In this document: positions 48,940 through 61,418 of the stretch, one piece after another
Position numbering within the stretch: the stretch's first letter is position 1
Layout of the letters: each line of letters starts with the position of its first letter
Notes under the pieces: generated by a model
The model's input: the letters and a program-made list of their open reading frames with translations, nothing else
What the model was told of the DNA's origin: nothing
The model's database searches: none
Source of the DNA: Protonemura montana
Lineage: Eukaryota > Arthropoda > Insecta > Plecoptera > Nemouridae
Reading direction: 5' to 3'
Assembly (NCBI GenBank): GCA_947568835.1
Contig: OX387605.1
Span: forward strand, 20,030,418 to 20,094,417
Length of the DNA stretch: 64,000 nucleotides
Position numbers and translations under genes: made by a program

Positions 48940-51576
48940 GTGAACGGCCGGGCGCTGCCAAACACATGCTCCAATTCCACGAGTTATTGACAGTTATCTG
49001 CCTCAATTTATCCTATTTCTAAAGTTGTGCAACAAATCGGTAGGATTTGGTCGTCGCAGAGTGTAAGTAGAATTTCTGTATGATGGCATTAGGTTTTTAA
49101 GAATTTTGAATTCTTATGTCTTTATGGTCAGATCATGAACTGGTAATTAGGAGAGTTCTAGTATTTACTTTTTAGTGACTTATTTATCTTGCTTTGTAGC
49201 TTTTCTATTGAAAACAAATGCCTACTATGTAAGAATTCTTAGACAGTGGAAATTCCTGGGTGATTTCGGTGCTAAGTTTTTTGTTGTGCATATGGCATGT
49301 CTGGTTAGAAATGATAGTAAAATATGAACAGTCGAATCGCATATCAGAGGTAAATCTTTCAGTTATCACAAGGCCAGGGTGAATTTTCTTTTAGCATTTT
49401 TCGAAAGTCACAAATTTTCTGCTCCAGTAAGTTGTATTGTTGGTTAGTTCTTGTAGTCAATTAGCACATACCTTCCTATTTGTTTGTTTATCAAGATAAG
49501 GTTGTCCTTAATTTGTTTTCCTTTTTATTGTGTACAGGTAATAACTATATATTTTGCAGGTATAGATCGTTTTGTTTTATTATTGCTTGTCTCTGTTAAT
49601 AATTACGCCATCCCAAAGATATTGATGCAATCGAAAATACTATCTTTATCCTAATAGTTTATAAATAACAAATATTTTTTAGCCTGAACTATGTAAACAT
49701 AAATTCTGCCATCTTATTTATGCTTTCATTGTTTTTTTGAATCCATGTATTTATTTTTGTTGGTGTATAACTGGGTGGTGTAGCAATACTGCATTCCATC
49801 CCTGGGGCCAAGAGGGACTTTGATTTCGCTTGTACTGACCGCGGCAACCCCTCCCTGCCAAAGCCGACCATTTCTTTACTGACTCGGCAGGCGTTTTGCC
49901 ATCGACAGTGATTGGCATTACGTGTATATTTAGTTCAGTGTAACGTAAGGCACTTTATATACTGACATTTGCAATTGGAAAGTTAAGTAATGCAGTATTT
50001 TCATTAAATAAAAATAGTTAGACTCTAGCTTAGAGATCTGATAATTTTAATTTGGGCTTCAAATAATTTTAAATTACTTAGGTTAGAACTATAGATATAT
50101 ATCGACTAGTTAGGCCTTATTGTCACAGTAATGAAGCTATTTTAATATATCAAATGGGAGAAGATCGCTGTCTTCATATTTAATGGGACACCGTGTTTGT
50201 AAAATAGGTCACTGAACACAGAAAACATAGACCATTTTTGTTCCTTACAAACTGATGCCTTAGACCACTTATAAAGAGTAACTAACTTTTTAAAATGTAA
50301 AATAAATGTGTTTCCACTTTCCATATTGTCAATTGACAAGATAACTCTTTTTAAAGAGGTTTTTCAAGTATCATTTCTGAAAAAGATCTTGTCTTGTGTA
50401 GAAGAATGCCCAAGGTTAATTTTGTTTATATTGCATTTGACTTTATAACAAGTTTTTTTTTTAATGATTTCGTGAATCTTGTATTACTATAAAAATATAC
50501 CTTGTCCCTACCATTATTTTCAAATAAGACTATAAATATACCAAATATACTAACAACATGATGTATTTATATTTTATATCTTTATTTATATGAATTACAA
50601 TGATTTTCTATTCAGAATTGCAGCCATTTCAAATGTTGACAATAGCACTCAGTTGGTCCTCTCGACAACTCATGTTCAGTTTTAATTGATCGATGCAATC
50701 TCTTTCTACCACTGAGGTGGGTTTTTTGTGCTTAACTCTCAATTTGATTAGCCAAACCGACCTTCATCCTTAATTATTCTTGCATCAACTAAGGACCTGT
50801 TAGCTAAATTCTTCAACCACTAATGGAGCAAGCTCACCAAAACATTGTAATGTTGCTACATGTGTTTGCCATGTGAATTGTTTCAACACACCACCTGGGA
50901 GTTGAGATTTTGGTTTAACTGGGCCTTTGTAAGTCATGTGTTTATATGTTTTTTTTAGAAATTGATCACTTAACGTGATCCTTTTTTTTATTATTGATTT
51001 TATCGATTTATTGTAATCACATTTTTTCCCTGTGTTTACCAAAATGTCAGTACATGCCTGGATACAAACAGCCTTTGTGTTGCTGTGCATGTAATTCTAA
51101 AGTTTTATATTTATGTTGGCAAAAGAAAATGATACAATTTTGTGTTTCGACTTTAATTCAATAATGTGATGCATACCAAATTTTTGAAGGTTTATTGTAC
51201 ATTTTTAGGTAATATTTATACATTATATTATAATAATATTATTATTATTAATGAGTAATGACTTGAACCTTAATTACCTACTACATTGAGCTGATGTAGG
51301 GTTGAATTGAAAATGAGATAATTTGCTGGCCGGAACAGGCCTATCGAACTATTCAATTATCAACAAACAACACAAATGATAAATCGTCAAAGTGGGAAAT
51401 TTGGTGATAGTTTATTATCTGCATTGGATTGTATGGGATTATTTTGATATCACTAGTTAGACAGTGGAGTGAAACGGATAATAATAAAGCATTATTTAAA
51501 AAACAAATTTTCAATGTTCACTTTAATTACCACTTGGCAACCCTTTAATCACTCCTAACGCGCTCTGCCTGACGTC
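48940..51576. other. 3' region of the BTB gene / 5' flank of nanos
   Basis: About 2.6 kb of AT-rich sequence with no convincing coding exon. It probably begins as the BTB gene 3' UTR; AATAAA-type signals occur near 50006 and 51480. The last few hundred bases must hold the nanos promoter. No specific element was recognised. Confidence 0.45.
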
Positions 51577-54500
51577 ATGGAAAACAAATGTTGTTCAGTT
51601 CCGCAGTTGGCCGCACGGTGGCAACTTCGCTTCGGTTCGAATTTTCGTACTTCGCAGTTCACGGTCGGCTTCGGATTGCGGGAACGGCACATGGGAGAGC
51701 TTCCAAGCCATTTTGAAGTAAGATCTTTGGTGACAGCGGGTCGAAGCTGCACATTCGAGGGGTTATCAATAGAACGGTTAAGAAGAGTGGCTAAAGTGAT
51801 GCAAGAATTGGTGAACGGTATACTGTGGCACCTAGAACAAGCGCTACATTCCCCGCAGAGATCAGAAACTAATATCAACATAGGTGAGTTCGATGAGTTC
51901 CTTTTAATATTCATATTATCTGAGCCTTTGCAGATATTGGCTAAATATTCAATAAGAAACGAGTGATTGAGTTGTGTGAGCAATGTGCGCCCCCCCCCCC
52001 CCCCCCCCCTCTTCTTAAGAAAAGAAGTTATTTGACTGAGTCTGCAACTGCGTAGATATTATCTGGGAAAGGAGTTGTTTAGAAATGGATCAGAGAAATC
52101 CGTATGAATTCTTAATAGGTTGTACAAGCAGTGTTTTTTTTCAGTGGGTATTATCTGGGTATAAAGTTTACCGCGACTTACTAGTAGACAGAAATGGGAC
52201 TTCGGCATTCTTATGAATTCTTATCAGGTTGTACAAGCAGTGTTTTCTTCCTGCGAAGGCATGCATTTGTCTGCACAGGTTTTGGCAATTCGTAGCGCCC
52301 AGAGTTCGATACCTATTAAAACATCGCTTCTTCACTGTAACAAATGTCGAAGCCCTTTTTCGGCGTAGGGTTCGGGCTTCTTGAATCTTATTCCCACTTT
52401 CCCTGGAAGTGTGGCATGCTTTGGCATACTAGTGCAACAAGTGCATGCGTGCAAATTTGAGCGAACCATTCTGCTTAAAGAAAATATTGAGTTACTCATG
52501 AAAATCGCTAATCAGTCTGTCTATGATATTATAGTTAACAATTTAAAAATGATTTAATAGCAACTTCAGAAAGATGATACTTTAATTAGATATGTTGCCT
52601 CTTTCGTCGCCAAGCAAAGCAAGTTAGCGCGGGCAGTTGAAGTAGTATTTGCAAGCCCTTTGACGTTAATGCCGACTTTTGAGTACGCGCAGAAGGTTTC
52701 TCTACGCTAGCCTCGAATTCCAGCTACTTCGTCTCAGTTCTCTGGTCTCAGTTCATACTAAATAGTACAACGTACAACGCTATCGAGAATTGTGACCGCT
52801 CGCGATTTAATTTCTGTCGAGTTGGTTCCGGCAAACCATCGCTTCTAGAAATATAGTAACACACTATGCATGAATATAAAGCGCAGGCAAATAAAACATC
52901 TGTTTACGCCAAAACAAACTTCTTTAGTACGAGTACGGGGTGTTCAAAACATTAATATTCGAGGAAATATATAACCAGTAGTAAGCATTATTCAAAATTG
53001 TGGACCGTATGTCGCAAGAGAAGGGTCATTTTAGCGTTTGAAATGAACGAGGGACTTTTAAGGGACTTTAGGGAGTTGCAGACAAACGCTATATATACAT
53101 ATAATAAGAACGTACACACAAATATCCAGTTTGTTTCGACAAAATCACACTGAAAGAAACGAAGTCAATCAAGCGTTCTGATTTAAAGTTAGGGAAACTA
53201 ATTTTCAAGTCATTGTTAGCCAAGGGCTGTTCCCTGGAATTATTTCCGTAATCTTATTTTTTTTCTACGGAAATCTTTCAATACACGGCCTAGGATCGAG
53301 ATAGAAAATAATTGTATACACCAAAACATGTGTAATGTTGAGGTGGATCCGATTTTCAGTCACCCGGTGATTGTGGTTAGGAAACGTAGTCAGCATTATT
53401 TGTCCCACAACCATTACCGGGCCTAACTCAACCCTGTCTTCAAGTCGAGGTTTGTCATAAATGCAAGTATGTTTCTGTGGTAATAACGAAATAACATCGG
53501 TCGGCAAGTTTGTCTACTATCTCTTCAAACTTCGATCGCTTCCTGACCGTACAATATTCATTTTTAAGGTTTAATTTAAAAAATGGAACCATCAGTGTAT
53601 CGAGACGAATCGAGCAGAGGTTCACTTTTGGGAGTCAAAAATTATTCGAAAAGATCTAAAAAAAATCTCAATGCATGTAAAGGAATTGTATGTCTATAGT
53701 TGCTACTATTTCAGATTTTGATATTTTGCAAAACTGAAGACGGGTTGAGGTTTCGAAAAAGAACTAAAATGCACATATTTAAAGGTTTTGTGTGACGACA
53801 CCTTAGATTCAATATAAAAATTAATAGTAGCAACCATGATTGTCTTTCCTAGTGCACTATTTTTTTTAGATCTTTTCGAACGAACTTAGACCCCTAAAAG
53901 TGTGACTGCATAGGGGTCTACAACCAAATTTGTGGTAGAAGCCAGTCTGTTAATTGTCAACAAGAACGTTATTGGTTGTTTTCAGTCGAAGCCAAGTATC
54001 AACAACGTGCACGTGCAACTGCAAGTGCAGTGGGAACTCCCCCATTTCCACAAAACAAAATCTCCGCGATGAACTTTGAAGTCCAACAGATAGCATGGCT
54101 CATCCGAAAACTTTGATTCGACATCGGCTAGAACATGCTCTGCACTTTTTGTATTTGTATTTGTATTTATTTCTGTCTCAGGACACATACATGGTATACG
54201 TATAAGACAAGTCATGAAAATAACTAATAACTAATAATGAATAACTAATAATAATAATTTACTCAATTGATAATAATTAGAATTAAAATTAAAATAAGAT
54301 AACCTTAACTAGGATGAGTAAGATAGTTGGTGTGAGTATCATAATATTGGTATGATGAGGATTGGGAACTTTATTAAGGCTGCTGGAGGCTTAGGGGGTG
54401 GGATTTGTCTGGCAATTTAGGTATTCGTCGAGGGAGTAAAATGAGTTTTGAAGGAGAAAGTTGCGAAGGCTGGAGTCAAAGGTTGTGCGTTTAGGCGAGT

Positions 54501-57500
54501 GGGCGATTTGGTAGGGAAGGTGGTTGTGTACTTTAGTGCATAGGTAGAGCGGACTGTGTTTATATAGGGAGAGAGCATGGGGGATGGACCCATGTAGACA
54601 AAGATGATGATTGTAGACAAAGATGATCGTGGCAAATTATGATAGGTTCTTATGGTGCCTCGTATATTGTGTTTGGTTACTTTCAACACCATTAATACCA
54701 AGCTTAACTCAAAATATTAGTATGGCTTGCAATTACAAGTACCCTTGGTAATACTGTGAGTGTGTAAAATCTACTCAACGGAACTTTACCAGATACCGGT
54801 AACTCGGATCTTTAACTCGGACGATGGAGTTGGATGTACGCTGCCCGAGTGGCAATAATGAGGGGCTTCTTTGACAGCTCCAGTTCATATTAGTGCTAAA
54901 TCGTAGGTTTAATAAATAAGTAAATACTCCAAAATAATGTCTAAACCCAGAACAAAACATTGCCAAAACTATGAAATTTGATAATAATCAGGACATCGGC
55001 GTCGGCTTCTAGGCTCATCAGACGGAATTGTCTTCGAAGCTAAACAGATTTAATACAACTCGAGGATTCGTTTTGTTCAGAACACTGACAAAGGGCATAC
55101 AATACTTATATTCGTCTTCTAAATAATCATACTCTATTTAGCAATAACACACACACACAAATAAGTGTTCAATCTGTATTTTAGATTGGCACAAGCTACC
55201 ACTACCTAAGCCAGAAGCAAACAAGCTCGTGTTCGATGCACGGAATGGTCGCGCCCGGGGTTCGATCACACACTGGCACTCCGGGCCAGTTAACTTCAAT
55301 AATAACTCGCGAAGTGATACGTGATCAAAGTGTTGGAGTGAAGTCAGGAAGTCAGGGCGGCTTCCATCACTACCGATTTTTAGTAGTTAGCACATCATCT
55401 TATGTCTTCTTGAGCAAACATTTTATTTTCAAAATCGCTGTAGGTATAGGTGCGAGGACCTAGATGAAATGCGTACTAGCGTTATAATTTATGCATGGTA
55501 TCCAAAATCAGACTAATTCTGTGAAACTATTAGGTTTGATTTCCTTCTCAGCGACGTCTTTTCGATTTGAAGTCAATGGTATTATTTGTTTTACTACTGC
55601 TAACCTCCCACCACCACCACCACCACCACCACCACCACCACCACCACCACCACCACCACCACCACCACCAGCACCACCAAGATGGCTTTGTACGAACATT
55701 GTTTTACACGAAACGGGCAGGCCTTGTCAGACTTTTGACAGCTAGCGTAATTTTTATGCCACTTTTACATAATCGTTATGCGGTCCTTACGTGGTCACTT
55801 AAGACAGCCAGAGGGTACCAGTCATGATGTCATTGATAACTATGGAAGTAGCAGTGGCCTGCTAATACAAGAAAATCGAAAAAATTAAAAATGATCGCTC
55901 AAAAAGGGTCCTATAAAATGTGAATATTTCACTGAGAATTTTAAGTTGAGCAAGGGATGGTAATTAATAAAGAGGGGTTTGCAGATTATTTTGCAAGTTG
56001 CCAGAAAGTCCAAACATGATAGAAAATGTTTAGGGTATGTTACTAAACGAGCTCAAAATCGACCCCTGTGCATCAGAATCCTGACTAACTCAGATGTTGA
56101 CTGTAAAGCATCAGATAAAATCCAGCAAAGTCCTCAAAATTCAAAATGATATCTCAAAGCTGACGAAACGAACAAAAATTCTCTCCATCCCCCCCCCCCC
56201 CCCCCCCCCCCGCATTTTTTTAAATTACGACACATAGTTACTATTGAGCCTTACAAGAAATTAAAATGGGTATATCACAGTTTACTTCTATCTAATGTGA
56301 GTTTATTTTTACAAGAAACAGGATGGGAAAGCTTAAATCACTTTTGTAATTTTCAGTTGATTACTAAATACCTGTGTACTATTGTGTTCACACCAAGATG
56401 CAAATGTTTGCTTTAGATAAAGAAAGAAAGGTATTTATTGCTCATCCATTGTAACATTTCCTTTTCAGAATCTGTTATGAGGGAATTTCGAAGCAATGGC
56501 TTCGAGTCACCCTACATCCCGGAGATGGGCACGTACTGGGAAGGAAATCTGTATCCAAATACAGTCTACTTTTCGGCAACCACCCACTCTGTCGCGGGGA
56601 AGCTTCTTACAGAGTGCCCTGAACTAACGATTGAAGTGGGATTTGGAAATGCAATTTGGCTCATTTTAGACAACGAACCACCTGGATTGCTTCCTTTTGT
56701 GGATGATAATGAAGTTCTTGTGGAGGCCCCTCAGACTCAACAGTTAAAAAAAAACCCTAAGAGTCGTCGACCTGTCTTCAGGAAACTAGAATGTTCCTTC
56801 TGCTGGAATAATGGTTTGTAATAGCTAACATTATATAAAATTATCTTTTTTGACTTTCATTCAGATAATTTACAATTGAGCGTATGTTGTATCTAAGTTT
56901 GTGCTGTGATTTTCTTTTCTTGAGATATTTTCAGCAGGGCTCGATTCTAAGATTTTTGATTGATGTCGAAAACTACTTTGGTATCGATAGCTGCTACTGT
57001 TGCCAATGGTTACAATAGAACAAACACAAGTATGTAGATCGATAACTATCAAGCAAAATCTCAGAATCACCCCAATGAATAACAACTTGATACGTACCGT
57101 AGTAAATTAGATTACTGCCTTGGTAAATTTTAGCGAAAAGTATGGTAGGTAGTTGCTTGAGATAGTTGAGTCTCCAGCAATAGGTATTTTATCATAGGTA
57201 AAAAGAAGCACAAAGTGATTGTTTTTAGACTCATGTCTACTTGATCTAACCTTAGCACTAGTTTTGACAAAAACTAAATTAACTGGGTTTTAGAATGCTA
57301 AGTGAAGAACAACTAAATTTTAATAAGTAGTTAATAGAAAATGAAATGTTATTCACTTAGCATTCAAAACCCAGTTCAAATAGTTTTTGTTAGGCACAAA
57401 GTCTTCATCTCACAGCAATTGATCTGGTTTTAGTCAACAAAGAAAATTGCTATGCACCGTGAAGTAGCATCAAGTGAAGATTTTATTGCAAACCCTTTTT

Positions 57501-59617
57501 TTTTGTCTTAATCCTACTGCTACTTTTGTTTAAACATGCAATTTATGCCAAAAGGTAAACAGATAAGAAGAAGTTGAGCAGTTTTGAAACCTTCATTTCA
57601 AGTCTTACAGTAGTCCCTTACAAGATACAAATCCAATCTCTCACTTTGCATTACATAATGAGATCTTAGAATGCCTATATTGACAACTCACCCGATGTTA
57701 TTTAAAAAACTACCAATTTGGTACAAATCATTTAGTAATTGTTGCTTATTTACGGTATTTTTGTTGCCAGGTGAGAGTGCCGAGTACTACACTTCCCACT
57801 ACCTCCATGATAGTCAAGGCTTGATTGTGTGCCCGATTCTGTACCGCTATGTGTGCCCAATCTGTGGGGCCACTGGAGACCACGCCCACACTGTCAACTA
57901 CTGCCCGAAAAACGCCAAGAAGGCGAAGGTTAGTAAACGACGTTGGTATTTGGGACCTCGTGATTTTTTGCCCAGCCAGGAGATAAATTATATAAGCACT
58001 AGAATTATATTTTGATTCCTTTTCATCTGGCATGACAGTGACAATGTTGTCAGTTGTCTGTTGTTTGTCAGATTTTTGGAAGTTTTGGAAGCTAAAAGCT
58101 AGTACATTTTGATAGTACTGGAAGTTTTAAAAAGAATGTACTTGAGAAAGAAACTTACCAAAATCAAAGTGGCTGTTTGTGAGAGATGCATGTCCTAGGT
58201 TTCTGGTGTTGTCTTGATGTAGAATGCATTTCCTTAATTGTATGTACTGCTTTATACAGTTTCTCAATTACTACACTTGAAAAATCATTTCGTTACATAG
58301 AAAGGAAGCTAGACTGGAAAAATGTGCAACCGAGCTGGAATACGAACTCGAGACCTCCCAATTGCCGGTCGGGTAATTGGGAGGACCCGGGTTTGTATCC
58401 CGGTTCGGTTGCACATTTTTCCAGTCTAGCTTCCTTTCCATCTTTTACTTGCTGGTTTCAGCTTCCTAGTGGAAAGACCAGAAAAAACATAATCCCTGCA
58501 ACATTCCTTACACACTTATCATATCATATGATTTTAGATCATTTCATATGTCCTGTCAGACTTTTTTGTCACCTAATCAGAGGGGGCTTGCACCAGTTTT
58601 CCTAGGAGGATCTGCAATAAATGTGGCAATTATTCTGAGAGAGAGAGGGGGGGGGGGGGGTCTTCGTTACATTTTATTGCATGTCAGAGCAGTTGCATAG
58701 CAAAAGAAACCATTTGATCTTGCGGTTTTAATTACAGCTGGTACACTTATTACAGCACATGATATTAAACTAAGGACCAAAATCTTAAATTTTGTCGCAA
58801 TCAAGACATCATTTTTATTGAGTGCAATGCCACCCATGTTGTAAACGCAAGTGCGAATCACACACTGACACATTTGCATTTAACCATCGCACAGAGAAAT
58901 CTGCGCTATCTAAGTTCACAGGCGTCAGAATGTCGGGCCTGCTTCAGATGCAGCCCTGTCTGTCTGGATCAGGGCAGAGCTGAGGCAAGCATGCAAGGAC
59001 ATTTACAGCAGAGCAAGGATCTGCGACTTAGATCTGCTTAGGCTGCAACCCTATGATTAGAGCGGGCAGCCGATTGCAACGGGGCTGTGCAGTCGTTCAT
59101 GGTTATGAGATGATCGCTGTTCGGGCTTGAGCCCGTGCCGTTGAGCAGAATGCCAAAAACACAACTTATACCGACAATGTGTAGTTGCTTCTATACCTTC
59201 TAACTTGTACATAAAATAATAATAATCTTACTTTGTGGATAATTATTAACTTACGAAGAGGTTAAATATAATGAATCAAATAAATATATAAAAATACACA
59301 ATCTGGTCAAAATTCTAGGATGGTCTGTGGTCCTGCAGCTATCCCTTAAGAGCCGCCCCTGCACTGAACTGCCACCTATTTTCTATTTGTCTTTTGATTT
59401 CTACTGACTTTCCTTTTTGTTTAAAAAATTTTAAGAATTTAGGGAAAGATATGTATTAGGACAAAACAAATGTTACGCTGCATGTTTCTGAACCTTCAAC
59501 TACAGTATTAAAAGCTTGATTTTGTTGAAGGTTCCCTTGATGAACGTCTTGCGTTCGATGCGCACAGCCACTGGGAGACCTCGTCGACGCAGCAGCAACA
59601 GCAGCAGCAGCCATTAA
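51577..59617 (+). CDS. nanos: Nanos, CCHC-type zinc-finger translational repressor
   Basis: RNA-binding repressor that acts with Pumilio and the CCR4-NOT deadenylase in germ cells and embryo patterning. Exons 51577-51883, 56469-56813, 57771-57928 and 59531-59617 join in matching phases to 298 residues. The zf-nanos domain spans exons 2-3, residues ~209-268: CSFCWNNGES, SHYL, CPILYRYVCPICGATGDHAHT and YCP, which supply both zinc-binding CCHC sets. The last exon gives PLMNVLRSMRTATGRPRRR and a serine run encoded by an AGC repeat; a R-T-GR-R tail after the finger is usual in invertebrate nanos. The N-terminal exon shows no known motif; it is linked by phase and a good donor (ATAG/GTGAGT), not by similarity. 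Intron 1 is 4.6 kb and full of repeats. Confidence 0.9.
51990..52009. repeat. poly(C) tract, 20 bases
   Basis: Twenty uninterrupted C in nanos intron 1, flanked by GTGCG and TCTTCTT. Confidence 0.95.
52057..52250. repeat. diverged direct duplication, two ~90-100-bp units
   Basis: Both units run from TATTATCTGGG through AGAAATGG to TATGAATTCTTA and AGGTTGTACAAGCAGTGTTT (52057-52141 and 52149-52250). The spacing inside differs. A tandem duplication in nanos intron 1. Confidence 0.75.
53623..53902. mobile_element. MITE-like inverted repeat element
   Basis: Ends CACTTTTGGGAGTC and GACCCCTAAAAGTG are near-inverses. Further in, CGAAAAGATCTAAAAAAAAT and ATTTTTTTTAGATCTTTTCG are exact inverses, and TTGCTACTATT pairs with AATAGTAGCAA. 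About 280 bp with no ORF, in nanos intron 1. Confidence 0.7.
54146..54700 (-). mobile_element. 5'-truncated non-LTR retrotransposon (LINE) 3' end
   Basis: On the minus strand one frame reads LYLCTKVHNHLPYQIA..., then FLLQNSFYSLDEYL and a stop. This is the style of the C-terminal end of Jockey/I-like LINE ORF2 proteins. It is followed by ~250 bases of 3' UTR ending CCTGAGACAGAAATAAATAC and an (ATACAA)n tail, as in that group. The reverse transcriptase core is absent, so it is dead. Confidence 0.6.
55607..55679. repeat. (CCA)n microsatellite
   Basis: About 24 CCA units with one GCA interruption near the right end, in nanos intron 1. It reads open in all phases and so produces false proline-, histidine- or glycine-rich ORFs. 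Confidence 0.95.
56189..56211. repeat. poly(C) tract, 23 bases
   Basis: Twenty-three C in a row in nanos intron 1, about 260 bases upstream of exon 2. Confidence 0.95.
57228..57400. mobile_element. foldback repeat in nanos intron 2
   Basis: The left arm contains ACAAAAACTAAATTAACTGG and GAATGCTAAGTGAA; the right arm contains TTCACTTAGCATTC and AAAACCCAGTTCAAATAGTT, its complement with a few changes. A related fragment lies at 2146-2330. Confidence 0.65.
58301..58438. mobile_element. inverted (head-to-head) dimer of a tRNA-like SINE
   Basis: Two ~66-base arms face each other across a few bases at GGTCGGG. The first 34 bases of each arm are identical in complement (GAAAGGAAGCTAGACTGGAA onwards). 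Inner parts differ at several sites and include the B-box-like GGGTTTGTATCCC. A single copy of one arm lies at 35385-35462. In nanos intron 3. Confidence 0.75.
58647..58660. repeat. poly(G) tract, 14 bases
   Basis: Fourteen G after a (GA)n run, in nanos intron 3. Confidence 0.95.
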
Positions 59618-60229
59618 TTTAATGAAATTCACATTTAAAACGTTGATAACTTTCTCCAGATTTTTTGCTTTCTTCCAAGTGTAACTATGGTCGACATGAC
59701 TATTCTCCTGATATGCTGTTTAATTATTGGATTTATAGTTTTAGTAAGAGTGGTCTTCGTGAAAATTATTTATCATTTGACTACAATACCGATATAGTGG
59801 TCCCCCTGAGATGGAGTCATCGTCATTTCACATGTTACATTTTATTCTGATGTTTCTGACGAATTACCATCATTCAAATCTGGTTTATGCTCAAAGAATC
59901 TTCATTTTTTTACTGTAGAGGCATTTAAAGAGGAACAGCCGCAAGCGACACCTTGTTTTGGGGGCTGACAAACATTTTAAAAATTAGCTTGATTACTCTG
60001 ACTACAAACTATCAACTTTGTGCTTTAGTTATTAACTATCTCTTATTATGTATGCTTAACTTTTCAAGTTTTGCTTTAGAAGCTTCCAATTATTGATTGT
60101 AATTTCTTTGAGTTATGACTGTTAGTTTAATCATGGCTGAGTTTATCTTAAGTTCAGGTGTCAGTTACCTCAATGCTTTCATTCTTATAATCTCAATCAC
60201 TGCTGCTACTAAAAAAAGGCTCCTGATTT

Positions 60230-60454
60230 TTGCATTCTTTAGACGGTCTGGCAAAGAAAGTTAATTTACTGGTTATCGACTTATCGTCCCCAAATAGTAT
60301 TGACTTTTTTCAAATTCTTGCTTGTGAAAGTTATTTTATTTTTGTTAACGCAAAGAAATTGGAATCTATTTCTCATGCCATTGCAGATATATCCTGGCTT
60401 ATGAAATTCAAACCTGTCGATGAAATTGTAATTTTTTATACGAGAAGTTTGTGA
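60230..60454 (+). other. unrecognised ~70-residue ORF after a good acceptor
   Basis: Begins right after TTGCATTCTTTAG and reads DGLAKKVNLLVIDLSSP... to ...PVDEIVIFYTRSL before a stop. It alternates hydrophobic and charged residues like a real alpha/beta fold, but I recognise no family. It lies where the nanos 3' UTR should be. It could be a terminal exon of an unseen gene, a pseudogene piece or chance. Confidence 0.25.
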
Positions 60455-61389
60455 CTACAGAAAGAGAACCTTCTGGAATAGAGATTTTTTTTATAAATGT
60501 ATTGCCCCAATGGTATTCTTTGTTTTACCAAGTTAGTACCAGTAATTCAAAGGAGCCAATCTATATTATTGAAATGTGATTTAAATGAACCAGTGTGCAG
60601 GGTGGGGGATCATGTAAATTTTTTATTACAGACCACAAACATAATCTCGTGAAATAATGTTTATTGACAACAAACGGAAACGATCTCTAACGAAGAAGTA
60701 AAGTGATCCTTAACCAAGATCCATATGGGCATGCTTTTTTTCAAAAGTGCATACATTTTGGTGTATCCTAGGCATCTAAAAACCATCACAAATGAATTTC
60801 AGATAACAGCTACTTAACAATTTTCGATATTTGAGCACACGTTTAAGTGTCATTAATAAAAGATATACACCAAACTAAAATACCATTGTCAATGATTTTT
60901 TAGTGAATGGATTTTGAAAATCATTTTCCAGTTATCAATAAAACAAAATTAAAATAAATCACTAGAAATAACCAGCACCATTATTTTTTATGATTGACCC
61001 AATCAACTCTACCGAGTAATTACTGTACAAGCGTATCCCAGAGGCTAGCTTGCAATCGAGTATGTGTACCAATTACCCAGATAAGAGCATCCAATCCGAA
61101 ACAATCCTCTAACCCAGTGGCGTAACTTCCGCAGGAGAGAACGAGACGACTGCTCTGGGGCCCGGATACTTAAACATTATAAAGAGAAAAATGTAAGAAT
61201 ACAGTGAATTCAAACACTGCATTGCAACCTCATTCATCTAGATAAAACCTTGGAATTTGGAAGAGAAATAATTTCGTGGCAATTATAGCTTGCTCCTGAT
61301 TACGGTAACATATTTCTTCTGTTGAATTTACGTTACAGAGAACATATTTTTCCCATTCGTGGGAAAAATGCCTTTTTAACTAATAAAGT

Positions 61390-61418
61390 TAGTAGTAGTA
61401 GTAGTAGTAGTAGTAGTT
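61390..61418. repeat. (AGT)n microsatellite
   Basis: About nine AGT units. Confidence 0.95.

Noticed and set aside
52270..52330. B-box-like GAGTTCGATACC in nanos intron 1
   Set aside because: Single weak match without other support.
55236..55330. Possible tRNA-derived SINE with GGGGTTCGATCACAC
   Set aside because: Only a B-box-like word; no A box at the right distance and no second copy in the window.
55491..55827. Poly-proline, poly-histidine and poly-glycine ORFs
   Set aside because: All arise from the (CCA)n microsatellite read in different frames; no splice-compatible context.
58920..59150. GC-richer block in nanos intron 3
   Set aside because: Stands out in composition but I found no ORF, repeat partner or RNA-like structure to support a call.
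59690..59746. Short hydrophobic ORF (MVDMTILLICCLII...) ending at a donor-like GTAAGA
   Set aside because: No phase-compatible downstream exon could be found; probably chance in the nanos 3' region.
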